Source of the DNA: CAZXLT01 sp964641545
GTDB taxonomy: Bacteria > Patescibacteriota > Saccharimonadia > Saccharimonadales > AWTP1-31
DNA: 64,000 nucleotides
Reading direction: 5' to 3'
NCBI GenBank assembly: GCA_964641545.1
Contig: CAZXLT010000002.1
Coordinates: forward strand, 48,544 to 112,543
The position numbers and the translations under genes are program-made. Positions 42,014 to 50,118 of the stretch are shown piece by piece; the stretch's first letter is position 1; each line of letters starts with the position of its first letter. The notes under the pieces were generated by a model. The model saw nothing but the letters and a program-made list of their open reading frames with translations. It was not told the origin of the DNA and did not search any database.

Positions 42014-43813
42014 ATGCAGAATGATCAAGAGTCGCCCCAGAATGAACAGGTTGTAGAACCTGAATCTGCTGAGGCTCAGACCGAACAGGCGTCTGAAGAG
42101 CCTTCTGTACCAGAAAGCTCTGATACTGACTCTCAAAATGCGTTTGGAGAAGGTCAGAATGACTCTGAGCCAGAACCAGAACCAGAACCAGAAAAAGAGA
42201 AGCACAACAAGAATTCCCAACCAATGGGGCTAAGTGAGAAAATAAAGCACGCGTGGCGGCACTACTGGCACCGCAAGCATGCCAAGCTTTACACTTTTGG
42301 TGGCGCAGGACTGATAACGCTAATGCTGCTACTCATCCCGATTACTAGGTATTTTTTACTGAACTTGTTTGGTGCTCGCAGCAGCACTTCAATAACTCTG
42401 TACGATGAAACTACAAAACAGCCATTAAAAAATGTGCAGGTGTCCACACGGGGCATAACAGCGGCAAGTGGTGTTGATGGGAAAGTAAAACTTGAGCACT
42501 TGAAACTAGGTCGGACAAAACTCACAATTCGCCGTCGTGCCTTTGCGGATGTTGATAAAACACTAACGCTCGGCTGGGGCAGCAACCCGTTAGGTAATCT
42601 CGAACTTAAGCCAGTTGGCACGCAGTACAGTTTTATTGTTACCGATGCACTGTCTGGTAAGCCAATAGAACAAGCAGAAGCGAGCACCAGCGAACTATCA
42701 GCAGTTTCGGATAAAACTGGTAAACTTGTCCTTACGGTTGATGATCGTGAAGAGAATGATCTACAAATAGCAATCAATGCCAAAAACTATCGGACCGAAA
42801 AAGTCACCATTGACGAAAAAACTAAGGATGATGAAAAGGTAAGCCTCGTATCTGGCCGAAGCCAGCCATTCGTAACGAAACAGTCTGGCAAGTACGATCT
42901 CTACAAAATTGACGTGGATGGTAAAAACGAAACAGTCGTTTTAAAGGCTACAGGTAATGAACAGGATAATCTTGGGCTAGTTTCGCACCCCACCGATGAA
43001 GTTGTCGCCTACGTTTCCACGCGCGAGAACGTACGTAACAAAGAAGGCTTTTTGCTGAACACACTTACGTTGGTTGATCTCAGCGATAACACAAGTAAAA
43101 CAATTGCTCAATCAGAGCGAGTTCAGGTGATGGGGTGGTCTGGAAATAAATTAGTATTTGCGCAGGTGACAGCAGGCACCAGCGCTGCCAATGCGGCGCG
43201 GCAAAAACTGATTGCGTATGATTACAAAACACAAAAATCGGAACAGCTAGCGAGTACCAACTCCTTTAATGATCTTCTGCTCATTGGAAAAGATGTTTAT
43301 TATGCTCCATCCAATTCGTATACTCCGAATACCGCTTCTGGTCTGTATAGAATATCGGTCGATAACACTAATAAGCACACAGTTATAGACAAAGAGGTAT
43401 GGAATATCTTTCGGACTGACTATGACTCACTCTACCTATCTGTCGGACAGGACTGGTTTAAATACAAAATCGGCACCAAGGACAAGCCTGTTAAGCAGAG
43501 CGGTCCTCCAAGCAGTTTAACGGGGAGAATTTACACAGAAAGCCCCGACGGCAATCGTAGCCTATGGGTTGATCAACGTGATGGGAAAGGTGCCTTACTG
43601 CTCTACGATGGGAAGAGTAAAAAAGACAAAGTCATTAAATCGCAGGCAGGCTTAAGCGGACCAGTGCGTTGGCTTGATGATCATACACTGGTGTATCGCA
43701 TTCATACCAATGAAGAAACAGCGGACTATGTAATGAATATTGACGGGGGCTCCGCTAAAAAAATTCGTGATGTTACGCATTCTGAAGGTCCTGGGCGTTG
43801 GTACTACTACTAA
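42014..43813 (+). CDS. Membrane-anchored protein with carboxypeptidase-regulatory-like and TolB-like propeller domains
   Basis: 599 residues. A cytoplasmic acidic head (1-75) contains a DNA repeat encoding PEPEPEPEKE. One membrane helix is at about 92-118. Outside are two beta-sandwich domains of the carboxypeptidase-regulatory type (TLYDETTKQPLKNVQVSTRG near 128; IVTDALSGKPIEQAEAST near 210) and then a beta-propeller-like region (about 290-599) with repeated KYDLYKIDVDG, LYRISVDN and YVMNIDGGSAKKI blades. Likely a surface-sensing or adhesion protein. TGTTAGAAT ends eight bases before the ATG: leaderless. Confidence 0.8.
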   Translation: MQNDQESPQNEQVVEPESAEAQTEQASEEPSVPESSDTDSQNAFGEGQNDSEPEPEPEPEKEKHNKNSQPMGLSEKIKHAWRHYWHRKHAKLYTFGGAGLITLMLLLIPITRYFLLNLFGARSSTSITLYDETTKQPLKNVQVSTRGITAASGVDGKVKLEHLKLGRTKLTIRRRAFADVDKTLTLGWGSNPLGNLELKPVGTQYSFIVTDALSGKPIEQAEASTSELSAVSDKTGKLVLTVDDREENDLQIAINAKNYRTEKVTIDEKTKDDEKVSLVSGRSQPFVTKQSGKYDLYKIDVDGKNETVVLKATGNEQDNLGLVSHPTDEVVAYVSTRENVRNKEGFLLNTLTLVDLSDNTSKTIAQSERVQVMGWSGNKLVFAQVTAGTSAANAARQKLIAYDYKTQKSEQLASTNSFNDLLLIGKDVYYAPSNSYTPNTASGLYRISVDNTNKHTVIDKEVWNIFRTDYDSLYLSVGQDWFKYKIGTKDKPVKQSGPPSSLTGRIYTESPDGNRSLWVDQRDGKGALLLYDGKSKKDKVIKSQAGLSGPVRWLDDHTLVYRIHTNEETADYVMNIDGGSAKKIRDVTHSEGPGRWYYY

Positions 43814-43849
43814 TTGCCTGCCATAAAGTGCTTATGGTACGGTAGAGCT

Positions 43850-44089
43850 ATGCCGACGCAAGATTTCAACCCACTTGACCTCAGCGCGTACGCGCAGAAG
43901 CCCGCCCCAACGAAAAAAGATGAAAAAAAGAAGGCTAAACAAGCAAACCCTCAGGTAGTTGTTCGTCGGGTTAGCATTGGTCCCTTGTTGCATTCACGCT
44001 TTTCAAAATTATTTGCCTTTCTCGCGCTGCTATTCTTCCTAGCATTCAGCGGGTATGCTGCTACACAATGGTGGCTACTGAATCGTTAA
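43850..44089 (+). CDS. Small tail-anchored membrane protein
   Basis: 79 residues. A charged, Lys-rich cytoplasmic part (TKKDEKKKAKQANPQ) is followed by a single C-terminal membrane helix (FSKLFAFLALLFFLAFSGYAA) and WWLLNR. I start at 43850 rather than an in-frame ATG at 43814 because TACGGT ends six bases before 43850 and there is no ribosome site upstream. Follows the propeller protein by 36 bases. Confidence 0.55.
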   Translation: MPTQDFNPLDLSAYAQKPAPTKKDEKKKAKQANPQVVVRRVSIGPLLHSRFSKLFAFLALLFFLAFSGYAATQWWLLNR

Positions 44090-44136
44090 GTGTGATATAG
44101 TAACCACAAGAAGTATAAATATAAAAAAGCCATAAA

Positions 44137-44802
44137 ATGACCAAAGTACTTATCCGGTCACACAACACAATACTCAACAAACAGCGTATTTTTAGAAGCA
44201 CTGTTGCTAAGAGGGTTACTATTTCTGCAGCAATTATTCTGACCATTCTTGGGGGTGCTCAAATAGCAAAGATACTTGGTTATCAAACGTACGGCATTGG
44301 GTTACCTAGTCTGCCAAGTCTTTTCTCACGTGAAGATTCAGAAGCAACCATTGAAGATCTCCAGCCAATTGTTGTTAATGAGTCAGGTCAGGGCGGAGTA
44401 TCATCTGACCCAACCGGTACGGCGGTAGGAGGTTCAGCAGGCGGTTCTTCGGGTGGTTCAGTACCAAGCATTCCTGTTTCTGGAGGCGGCTCAGCTCCAA
44501 CAGCGTCTTCTCCTGCTCCTAGTCAATCAACCAACTGCAGTAATAAGGCCATACCAGCAGCAGCTTGTACTACGATCCTGTCTGTAGAAGCAAATGGAGC
44601 AAAGAATAACCCAAATGTTCAAGTCGATACGTCACAACTGCCCCAAGGAACGGTCTTTAAGTTTGACCAACCATCGTGGGCGGGTAGTTCAGGTACGGCA
44701 ACGATAAATGCCACGGCAACCTTCGGTTCGTATATCTATAACCTTAACATCACACTCACTGAATCTAGTGGCTGGAAGATAACCCAATATACACAGCAGT
44801 AG
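44137..44802 (+). CDS. Exported protein with Gly/Ser linker and C-terminal beta domain
   Basis: 221 residues. A membrane helix at about 28-47 (ISAAIILTILGGAQIAKIL), an acidic segment, a long Gly/Ser/Pro linker (110-160; GGSAGGSSGGSVPSIPVSGG), then a small beta domain with two cysteines (STNCSNK and AAACTT). It resembles domains displayed on the cell surface through a wall-crossing linker. No clear Shine-Dalgarno. Function unknown. Confidence 0.65.
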   Translation: MTKVLIRSHNTILNKQRIFRSTVAKRVTISAAIILTILGGAQIAKILGYQTYGIGLPSLPSLFSREDSEATIEDLQPIVVNESGQGGVSSDPTGTAVGGSAGGSSGGSVPSIPVSGGGSAPTASSPAPSQSTNCSNKAIPAAACTTILSVEANGAKNNPNVQVDTSQLPQGTVFKFDQPSWAGSSGTATINATATFGSYIYNLNITLTESSGWKITQYTQQ

Positions 44803-44859
44803 TTGGAAAAACGAAATGCTAATGGTAAGATCAAGAAAAGTAACGTAAAAAGGAAGAAC

Positions 44860-45480
44860 ATGCCAAAAAAGAAAACAACCTCTAGACAATCATTGCTTGC
44901 AAAGCTAAAACTCAACACATTCAAGGGCAGAATGATCGCGACAATTCTTGCCTTTGCGTTAGTTGGCGGCGGAATTATGGTGTATCGCAGTTTTGCCGCT
45001 ACACTTGGGTCGGCCGTATTTACAGCAGCAGACGTACAGTACAAGACACCCCCAAGTAATAATGGTGGTTTGTTAGTTACTGAATTGCAACAAGGCGCAA
45101 AAAAGAATACGCAAGTCTTTGAGGGTGGTAGGTACTTCTATTCAACGCTTCACTCAGACTCAACGCCAAACTACGTTGCTAAAATGGATCCTTTAGTAAG
45201 GACATACGCCGGAAGATCGGCGCAGGTGTGTTTAACTGCTCGTGGTGTTGATGGAAATGTTCGATTACGGTTTGATATATCTGGATACGACAACTCGGGC
45301 ACTAAGCACGACTTAGTGTTTGGTCCAACATACGGAACTCAGTGTACCCCCAATTTTACACTGAACAATACAATTGGGATAAGCAGCTTTGGTGCAAAGG
45401 CTGGGACTATCGGTTGGCAATGGGCAGACGGAGTAAGCAAGTACCGGATTGCTTCACTAACATTCCAAATTGTCGAATAG
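44860..45480 (+). CDS. Exported protein with N-terminal GG..MVY.SFAA segment (paralogue A)
   Basis: 206 residues. A basic head (KKKTTSRQSLLAKLKL) leads to a membrane segment MIATILAFALVGGGIMVYRSFAA, after which the chain is extracytoplasmic: a jelly-roll-like beta domain ending YRIASLTFQIVE, with two cysteines (QVCLTARG and TQCTPNF). The segment VGGGIMVYRSFAA recurs almost unchanged in the protein at 47213. A type I signal peptidase could cut after SFA. I start at 44860 because AAGGAAG precedes it; a TTG at 44803 opens the frame but abuts the previous stop. Confidence 0.72.
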   Translation: MPKKKTTSRQSLLAKLKLNTFKGRMIATILAFALVGGGIMVYRSFAATLGSAVFTAADVQYKTPPSNNGGLLVTELQQGAKKNTQVFEGGRYFYSTLHSDSTPNYVAKMDPLVRTYAGRSAQVCLTARGVDGNVRLRFDISGYDNSGTKHDLVFGPTYGTQCTPNFTLNNTIGISSFGAKAGTIGWQWADGVSKYRIASLTFQIVE

Positions 45481-45536
45481 TGTACCTATTTAGAGGCAGT
45501 CTAAATACCAAGCGCTGCAGGTAAGTTACTCGGCAG

Positions 45537-46949
45537 GTGCAAGTGAAGAAAATTTCCATAAAAACTAAAATATTCAGACCAAAATACATACTGGCGGTAT
45601 GGTATAGCGCCATGTGGTTTTGGCTGCTCCAAACCGACTCGCTCGACCTCACTGGTGCAAAAAGGCAAGGGTTATTCTTTGCAGCACTGGTTATGCTCGT
45701 GAATGTTTCGGTGTCTGTTTGGGCGGCACTAAAGTTCCGGCGACTCGCTCAGCTGATAGAAAAGAAGACCCCAAAAAATATTTTGTCTGCGCTATTGTTT
45801 TTGCTATTCTCGCTTGCAGATTTTGTGATCGCCTGGGGCTTGGCCTTGCTGTGGGTTGGCCCGCAAGCACGGTGGGATAGTGTGCTCCCAATTGGCAGCA
45901 GTGCGTTAGTGCTACTGAATACTCCCGTTATTTTTGCCTCAAGATTCATTGGTCTCTATGGTTTAGCGGGGTTTACCTGGTTAATTATCTATATGCTCTA
46001 CCAGAGAAAGCTGCGAAAACTTGTGTGGCAGCCGCTCCTCCTTGTAGCACTGGCTTCCGTTGTCGGCTGGCAGGCTTTCAAGACCCCAAATGGCACCCAG
46101 TTCAAAGCAGTGCTAGTTAGCGAGACGCTAGCAGAACGAGTTTCACAAATTAAACCAACCAACGAGCAGCTGGTTGTGTTCCCAGAGTATGGTCTAGAGA
46201 AGGCAACCAATGAAAACCTGAAAGAGCGTATTGAGTGGGGCAATAAGGATAAGACAAAAACATTCTTTACTGGGTCGACACAGATCTATCAAGAAACAAG
46301 GCGGGGGCACGAAAATCGTCTGCTAGTAGGCAATACGCACGATGGTTTGACTGATTACCAAGATAAGTTTCGCCTGATTCCTGGTGGCGAAGACGCTCCA
46401 TATCTGATGCGGACTTTCTTACGAGCAACCGGGCAGAAGGGGGCGCTAGACTTCTTTACGATTTCGAAGTCAGTTATCAGGGGTAGCAGGCAGTTAGAAC
46501 CATTTCAAGTGAGCGATAACATACGCGTAGGCATTGCCGTTTGTTCGAGCATTATTGCACCGCAAGACTATCGTCATCTGGCTAACTCTGGCGCCAATGT
46601 TTTTGCGAACGCAGCATCGCTTAGACCGTTTAATGGTTCCCGACTGTTTGCATGGCAACAAAAATCATTTGGGCGTTTCATGGCAGTCGCCAACAGCCGA
46701 TACTTTCTACAGTCCGCTAACAGTGCGAGTGCCTACGCTTTTGATAATAACGGTAAAAAGCAAGCAGAGGTTAGGGGTGTAAACACCATATCGGTTTTAG
46801 CCAAAACTAATAGCAAGAGAACCCCTTACATGCTACTCGGAGATTGGCCGGTCTGGCTCGGCTCTGTTCTCGTTGTTGGGTGGTTTGGCAAGCTAGTACT
46901 TGCAAAAGTAAACAAAGGAAGGAATGGCAAAAGCAAAAAAGAAAAATAA
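45537..46949 (+). CDS. Lnt-like membrane carbon-nitrogen hydrolase
   Basis: 470 residues. Several N-terminal membrane helices (about 15-190) precede a nitrilase-fold domain in which the Glu-Lys-Cys triad is visible: VFPEYGLE (Glu), YQDKFRLIPGGEDAPY (Lys, with the following acidic residue) and GIAVCSSII (Cys). A final helix is near 445. This is the architecture of apolipoprotein N-acyltransferase, although a lipoprotein substrate with a lipobox Cys is not evident nearby. Starts at GTG. It lies between two paralogous exported proteins, so it may act on them. The 3' end overlaps the next gene by 26 bases. Confidence 0.82.
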   Translation: MQVKKISIKTKIFRPKYILAVWYSAMWFWLLQTDSLDLTGAKRQGLFFAALVMLVNVSVSVWAALKFRRLAQLIEKKTPKNILSALLFLLFSLADFVIAWGLALLWVGPQARWDSVLPIGSSALVLLNTPVIFASRFIGLYGLAGFTWLIIYMLYQRKLRKLVWQPLLLVALASVVGWQAFKTPNGTQFKAVLVSETLAERVSQIKPTNEQLVVFPEYGLEKATNENLKERIEWGNKDKTKTFFTGSTQIYQETRRGHENRLLVGNTHDGLTDYQDKFRLIPGGEDAPYLMRTFLRATGQKGALDFFTISKSVIRGSRQLEPFQVSDNIRVGIAVCSSIIAPQDYRHLANSGANVFANAASLRPFNGSRLFAWQQKSFGRFMAVANSRYFLQSANSASAYAFDNNGKKQAEVRGVNTISVLAKTNSKRTPYMLLGDWPVWLGSVLVVGWFGKLVLAKVNKGRNGKSKKEK

Positions 46950-47157
46950 CGCCTGGTTTGTAAAAGTGCGTGGGAGTTATCTGCCGTCCACATGGCAAGG
47001 ATGGCTGACTTATGTTCCATACGTTTACTTCTTGATTGCCAGCTTTTTGATGGTAGATCGTGGCTCCCATTCGGTAAGCGATACCCTGATAGGGGTTTTC
47101 CCATATTGGGTAAGTGCGGCCGTTGTAATGACTTGGTTTGCTAAGTCCCGATGTTGA
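46924..47157 (+). CDS. Small membrane protein
   Basis: 77 residues with a Lys-rich head (AKAKKKNNAWFVKVRG) and two hydrophobic segments (YVPYVYFLIASFLMV and GVFPYWVSAAVVMTWFA). AAGGAA precedes its ATG, and it overlaps the Lnt-like gene by 26 bases, so the two are co-translated. No family recognised; possibly an accessory subunit of the Lnt-like enzyme. Confidence 0.65.
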   Translation: MAKAKKKNNAWFVKVRGSYLPSTWQGWLTYVPYVYFLIASFLMVDRGSHSVSDTLIGVFPYWVSAAVVMTWFAKSRC

Positions 47158-47212
47158 CTATCCTTTACAAGCTGTTAACATTTAACCATAACCACTAATA
47201 TAGAGGAGCTTT

Positions 47213-47801
47213 ATGGCTGCAAAAAAGAAAAAACAATCTAGTCTCAGTAGACTTAACTTGAAGTCACCCAAGAATAGGCTGCTCTTTATACTGGTTGTTT
47301 TCGCTGTTGTTGGCGGCACTTTAATGGTGTATCAAAGCTTTGCCGCGATTAGCACAGGCGTTTACAAACAGTATGTGATCTCGCCTACCACTATGTCTAC
47401 GGATGGCGCACAAATAAACGTTGCTACCACGGGCTCTAACGGCAAAGCAGCAACGTACAAGATTGATTTTACAAGGAACTCGTTTGTTAAAACAAAAGAA
47501 GACGTTGTGCCCGTAAGAGGAGATTATTTCTTTTGTTTGAGCTATACAGCGGCTAGTGATACAAAAATATCCTTTCACCCCGCATCATGGATTTCAAGCT
47601 CGCAAGCGTATCCAGGTAGCGCTAAACAAGACATTGAATTGCCGAAAAGTTCAAGCTACNNNNNNNNNNTGCAAGAGTATAACGATCTCAAATCCCGGAG
47701 CATGGAATTGGTCGATGACCAGCTATTCTACGGTGCCGATTAGCATCAACTCTATAAGCCTCGAAACATCGTCAACAACCACTCCTCCCCCCGGAAAATA
47801 G
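47213..47801 (+). CDS. Exported protein with N-terminal GG..MVY.SFAA segment (paralogue B), interrupted by an assembly gap
   Basis: The N-terminal 149 codons are certain: KKKKQSSLSRLNLK, a membrane segment with VVGGTLMVYQSFAA, then a beta domain. Ten Ns follow. The frame simply continued through the Ns ends at 47743 in unnatural sequence, whereas another frame gives KSITISNPGAWNWSM, then PISINSISLE and TTTPPPGK before TAG at 47801, matching the jelly-roll-like end of paralogue A. So the true gene probably ends at 47801 and the real gap length is not ten modulo three. Start at 47213 is supported by GAGGAG six bases upstream. Role as for the paralogue at 44860. Confidence 0.68.
47660..47669. 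other. Assembly gap (10 N)
   Basis: Ten N characters mark a join of unknown true length inside the gene at 47213-47801. The reading frame before and after disagrees with a ten-base gap, so the number of Ns is a placeholder. Confidence 0.98.
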
Positions 47802-47822
47802 TTTACTTGCTACAATTGGTTT

Positions 47823-48623
47823 GTGCAGATCTCCAGCCTTCCAGAATTAGTTTGGGACTATTATTCAAAACATGGACGAGATTTACCTTGGCGAAAAGGT
47901 GAGCTGGACCCGTACAACATATTAGTCAGCGAAATCATGCTGCAGCAGACACAAGTTAATCGTGTGATTCCGAAATACTATGCCTTTTTGCAGAAGTTCC
48001 CAAACGTTCAGGCACTCGCGGATGCAAGGCTGGGCAACGTACTGCGGCTGTGGCAAGGGCTTGGCTACAATAGACGCGCAAAATATTTGTGGCAATCAGC
48101 ACAGGTAACTTCTAAAGAGCATAACGGAATTTTTCCGGACAATCAGCAGGATTTAACACAACTACCTGGCGTCGGCATTAATACGGCTGGTGCAATTTGT
48201 GCCTACGCCTATAACCAGCCCGTGATATTTATAGAGACTAACATTCGTACTGTGTATATCCACCACTTCTTCAATAACAGAGAAGATGTTACCGACAAGG
48301 AGCTCAAGTTAATAATTGAAGAAACATTAGATCAAGAGCATCCACGCGAATGGTACTGGGCATTAATGGACTATGGTGCGTTTTTAAAATCAACAGTCGG
48401 TAATAAAAGTACACAGAGTAAACATTACGCAAAACAGTCACGGTTCGAGGGCTCTAAGCGTCAAGTCAGGGGCCTGGTCTTAAAGTCGCTCGCGGACAAC
48501 GCACGAATGTCTAAGAATAATCTGTACGCAATAATTAACGACCAAAGGCTAAACGACGTTCTTAAAGAACTGTGCTCAGAGGGAATGATTACACTCAAAA
48601 AAGGCTTGTATAGTTTGGCTTGA
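47823..48623 (+). CDS. mutY: A/G-specific adenine glycosylase-like protein, without Fe-S cluster
   Basis: 266 residues with the HhH-GPD fold of MutY: SEIMLQQTQVNRVIPKYY (the Glu that acts on A opposite 8-oxoG), QGLGYNRRAKYL, and the helix-hairpin-helix LPGVGINTAGAICAYAY. Two departures: the conserved catalytic Asp segment (D.NV.RV) reads IETNIRTV, with Glu in its place, and the C-x6-C-x2-C-x5-C iron-sulfur loop is missing (STVGNKSTQSKHYAKQ there). The C-terminal MutT-like domain is replaced by a short winged-helix-like segment. GTG start with TGCTACAAT ending six bases upstream: leaderless on GTG. Confidence 0.82.
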   Translation: MQISSLPELVWDYYSKHGRDLPWRKGELDPYNILVSEIMLQQTQVNRVIPKYYAFLQKFPNVQALADARLGNVLRLWQGLGYNRRAKYLWQSAQVTSKEHNGIFPDNQQDLTQLPGVGINTAGAICAYAYNQPVIFIETNIRTVYIHHFFNNREDVTDKELKLIIEETLDQEHPREWYWALMDYGAFLKSTVGNKSTQSKHYAKQSRFEGSKRQVRGLVLKSLADNARMSKNNLYAIINDQRLNDVLKELCSEGMITLKKGLYSLA

Positions 48624-48683
48624 AGCAACATGCTTATGGTAAAATGGCTACAGAATATATAAAAGTAAAGGCATTGTAGGTTT

Positions 48684-49472
48684 ATGAAAAAACGTGTGCA
48701 ATATCTGGTGGGAATGTTGTTCAGCTGCTCGCTGCTTACGTTTGCCCCTGTTGCGGTGGTCCATGCTGTTGCAACTGAAAATTCAAGTTCGGGAACTTCA
48801 ACATCTAGTTCTGGGTCTACGGCTCAGTCTGATACGACAAGTACAAAAAACAAATCTTTTTCAGATGACGTTAAAGAACTAACAACAACCGAGGGTAAGA
48901 AGAAATTGCTAGCAGATCGACTCAAAGAACGAGTGGATACCCTGAAGATCAAGCTAACAGCAGCCGAGCAGGCTAACCTAAAAGCAAAATGTGCAGCTGC
49001 GCAGACCAAGGTTAAAACACTTGATGGTGTTGTGGATAAGGGTCTGGTTAATCGAGGCAAGGCGTACGAGGAGTTGTTAAGCCACGTTGATAAAATTATT
49101 ACGAAACTTGAAGACGGCGATGTAGATGTAACAGAACTAAAAAAGCAGCAGACCGAACTTACGGCAAAGGTTGAGCTCTTCAAAGCCGACCTCGCTAAAT
49201 ACAAAGTCGCTCTTGCTGACCTCAAAGAAGTAGGCTGTGTGGCAGACCCGGCTGCGTTCAAGGCAGCACTAGAAACGGCTCGAACTGCCCGCGAAACCGT
49301 GGCAACAGATGCAAAAGCTATCCGCACATACGTCACGGATACAATTAAGCCGACTCTTAAAACGTTACGGGCAAGTGTCGAAAAGAAAACAAGTACTGAC
49401 GACGCAAGCGGTACGAGCACTCAAAACAGTACAACTACTACAACCAATACGACAACGGGAGGAGCACAATAA
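48684..49472 (+). CDS. Secreted coiled-coil protein
   Basis: 262 residues. A classical signal peptide (KKRVQYLVGMLFSCSLLTFA to VVHAVA) is followed by a Ser/Thr-rich linker, a long heptad-rich helix (70-245; LADRLKERVDTLKIKLTAAEQ and KKQQTELTAKVELFKADLAK) with two cysteines, and a Thr-rich tail (STTTTTNTTTGGAQ). No anchor is seen. It overlaps the next gene by one base (TAATG). Probably a surface or secreted structural protein. Confidence 0.76.
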   Translation: MKKRVQYLVGMLFSCSLLTFAPVAVVHAVATENSSSGTSTSSSGSTAQSDTTSTKNKSFSDDVKELTTTEGKKKLLADRLKERVDTLKIKLTAAEQANLKAKCAAAQTKVKTLDGVVDKGLVNRGKAYEELLSHVDKIITKLEDGDVDVTELKKQQTELTAKVELFKADLAKYKVALADLKEVGCVADPAAFKAALETARTARETVATDAKAIRTYVTDTIKPTLKTLRASVEKKTSTDDASGTSTQNSTTTTTNTTTGGAQ

Positions 49473-50101
49473 TGGACAACACACCTATGCTGCCAAAAAG
49501 CCCCGCTCCGGCTATGCCGCCAGAAGAAACCACGGACGAGTTTTCGGTTCCAGTAACAGTAGCATCGACGCCGCCTAAACCCGGACCTGAGGTGAAGCCC
49601 CCACTAGAAACAGTAGAGCCACCACTACCTAACGGTGGGCTACCGCCAGCAGAGCCCGAAATCGACAGCTCGATTACTGGTCAGGAAATACCACAGGCTC
49701 CATTGGCAGCTCCTGCGACAAACCCGGGCGATATAAAAGCATCTTCTGGCAAAACCTTACAAGAACTTTTAGCCGAAGAAGAAGCTAAGAGTCCCTCTCC
49801 AGACCTAAGTAATCTCAACAAGCCAAAACGCAAAGGGCTTGGTGTAAAGGTTCTGATAATAGTACTTCTACTTGCTGCACTTGGCGGTGGGGCGGGATAT
49901 GCGTACATTCAGACGAATAAAAAAGTAAAACCAGAGTCAACTCCTGCGCCTGCCACGACTCAGACAGAACCGGAAGACACCAGTCTAAAAGCAGAAGATC
50001 TGGACAAAACAAGCAGCGACTTAGACGCAAGTCTTAAAAAAGTAGACGACGTAAAAGATTACTCGGCAACCGACCTCAGCGATACTACGCTAGGTCTATA
50101 A
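49472..50101 (+). CDS. Single-span membrane protein with Pro-rich cytoplasmic head
   Basis: 209 residues. A long Pro/Glu-rich N-terminal region (1-120; PKPGPEVKPPLETVEPPLPN) is followed by a membrane helix (VLIIVLLLAALGGGAGYAYI, about 125-144) and an acidic external tail with paired helix-like ETSLKAEDLDKT and DDVKDYSATDLS repeats. Its ATG overlaps the stop of the secreted coiled-coil gene, implying co-expression and possibly an interaction outside the membrane. Confidence 0.66.
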   Translation: MDNTPMLPKSPAPAMPPEETTDEFSVPVTVASTPPKPGPEVKPPLETVEPPLPNGGLPPAEPEIDSSITGQEIPQAPLAAPATNPGDIKASSGKTLQELLAEEEAKSPSPDLSNLNKPKRKGLGVKVLIIVLLLAALGGGAGYAYIQTNKKVKPESTPAPATTQTEPEDTSLKAEDLDKTSSDLDASLKKVDDVKDYSATDLSDTTLGL

Positions 50102-50118
50102 AACTTGACTTTCGAACG

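Noticed and set aside
42170..42200. Tandem CCAGAA repeat as a possible phase-variable microsatellite
   Set aside because: It is a six-base repeat in frame, encoding a Pro-Glu run in a cytoplasmic head, so copy-number change would not shift the frame.
47213..47743. Reading frame carried straight through the N gap to a stop at 47743
   Set aside because: The residues after the gap do not resemble an exported beta domain; a different frame ending at 47801 does, so the gap length is a placeholder.
48824..49420. 198-codon minus-strand ORF
   Set aside because: Antisense shadow of the secreted coiled-coil gene; the Ala/Leu/Ser-rich product arises from the reverse of Lys/Glu-rich codons.
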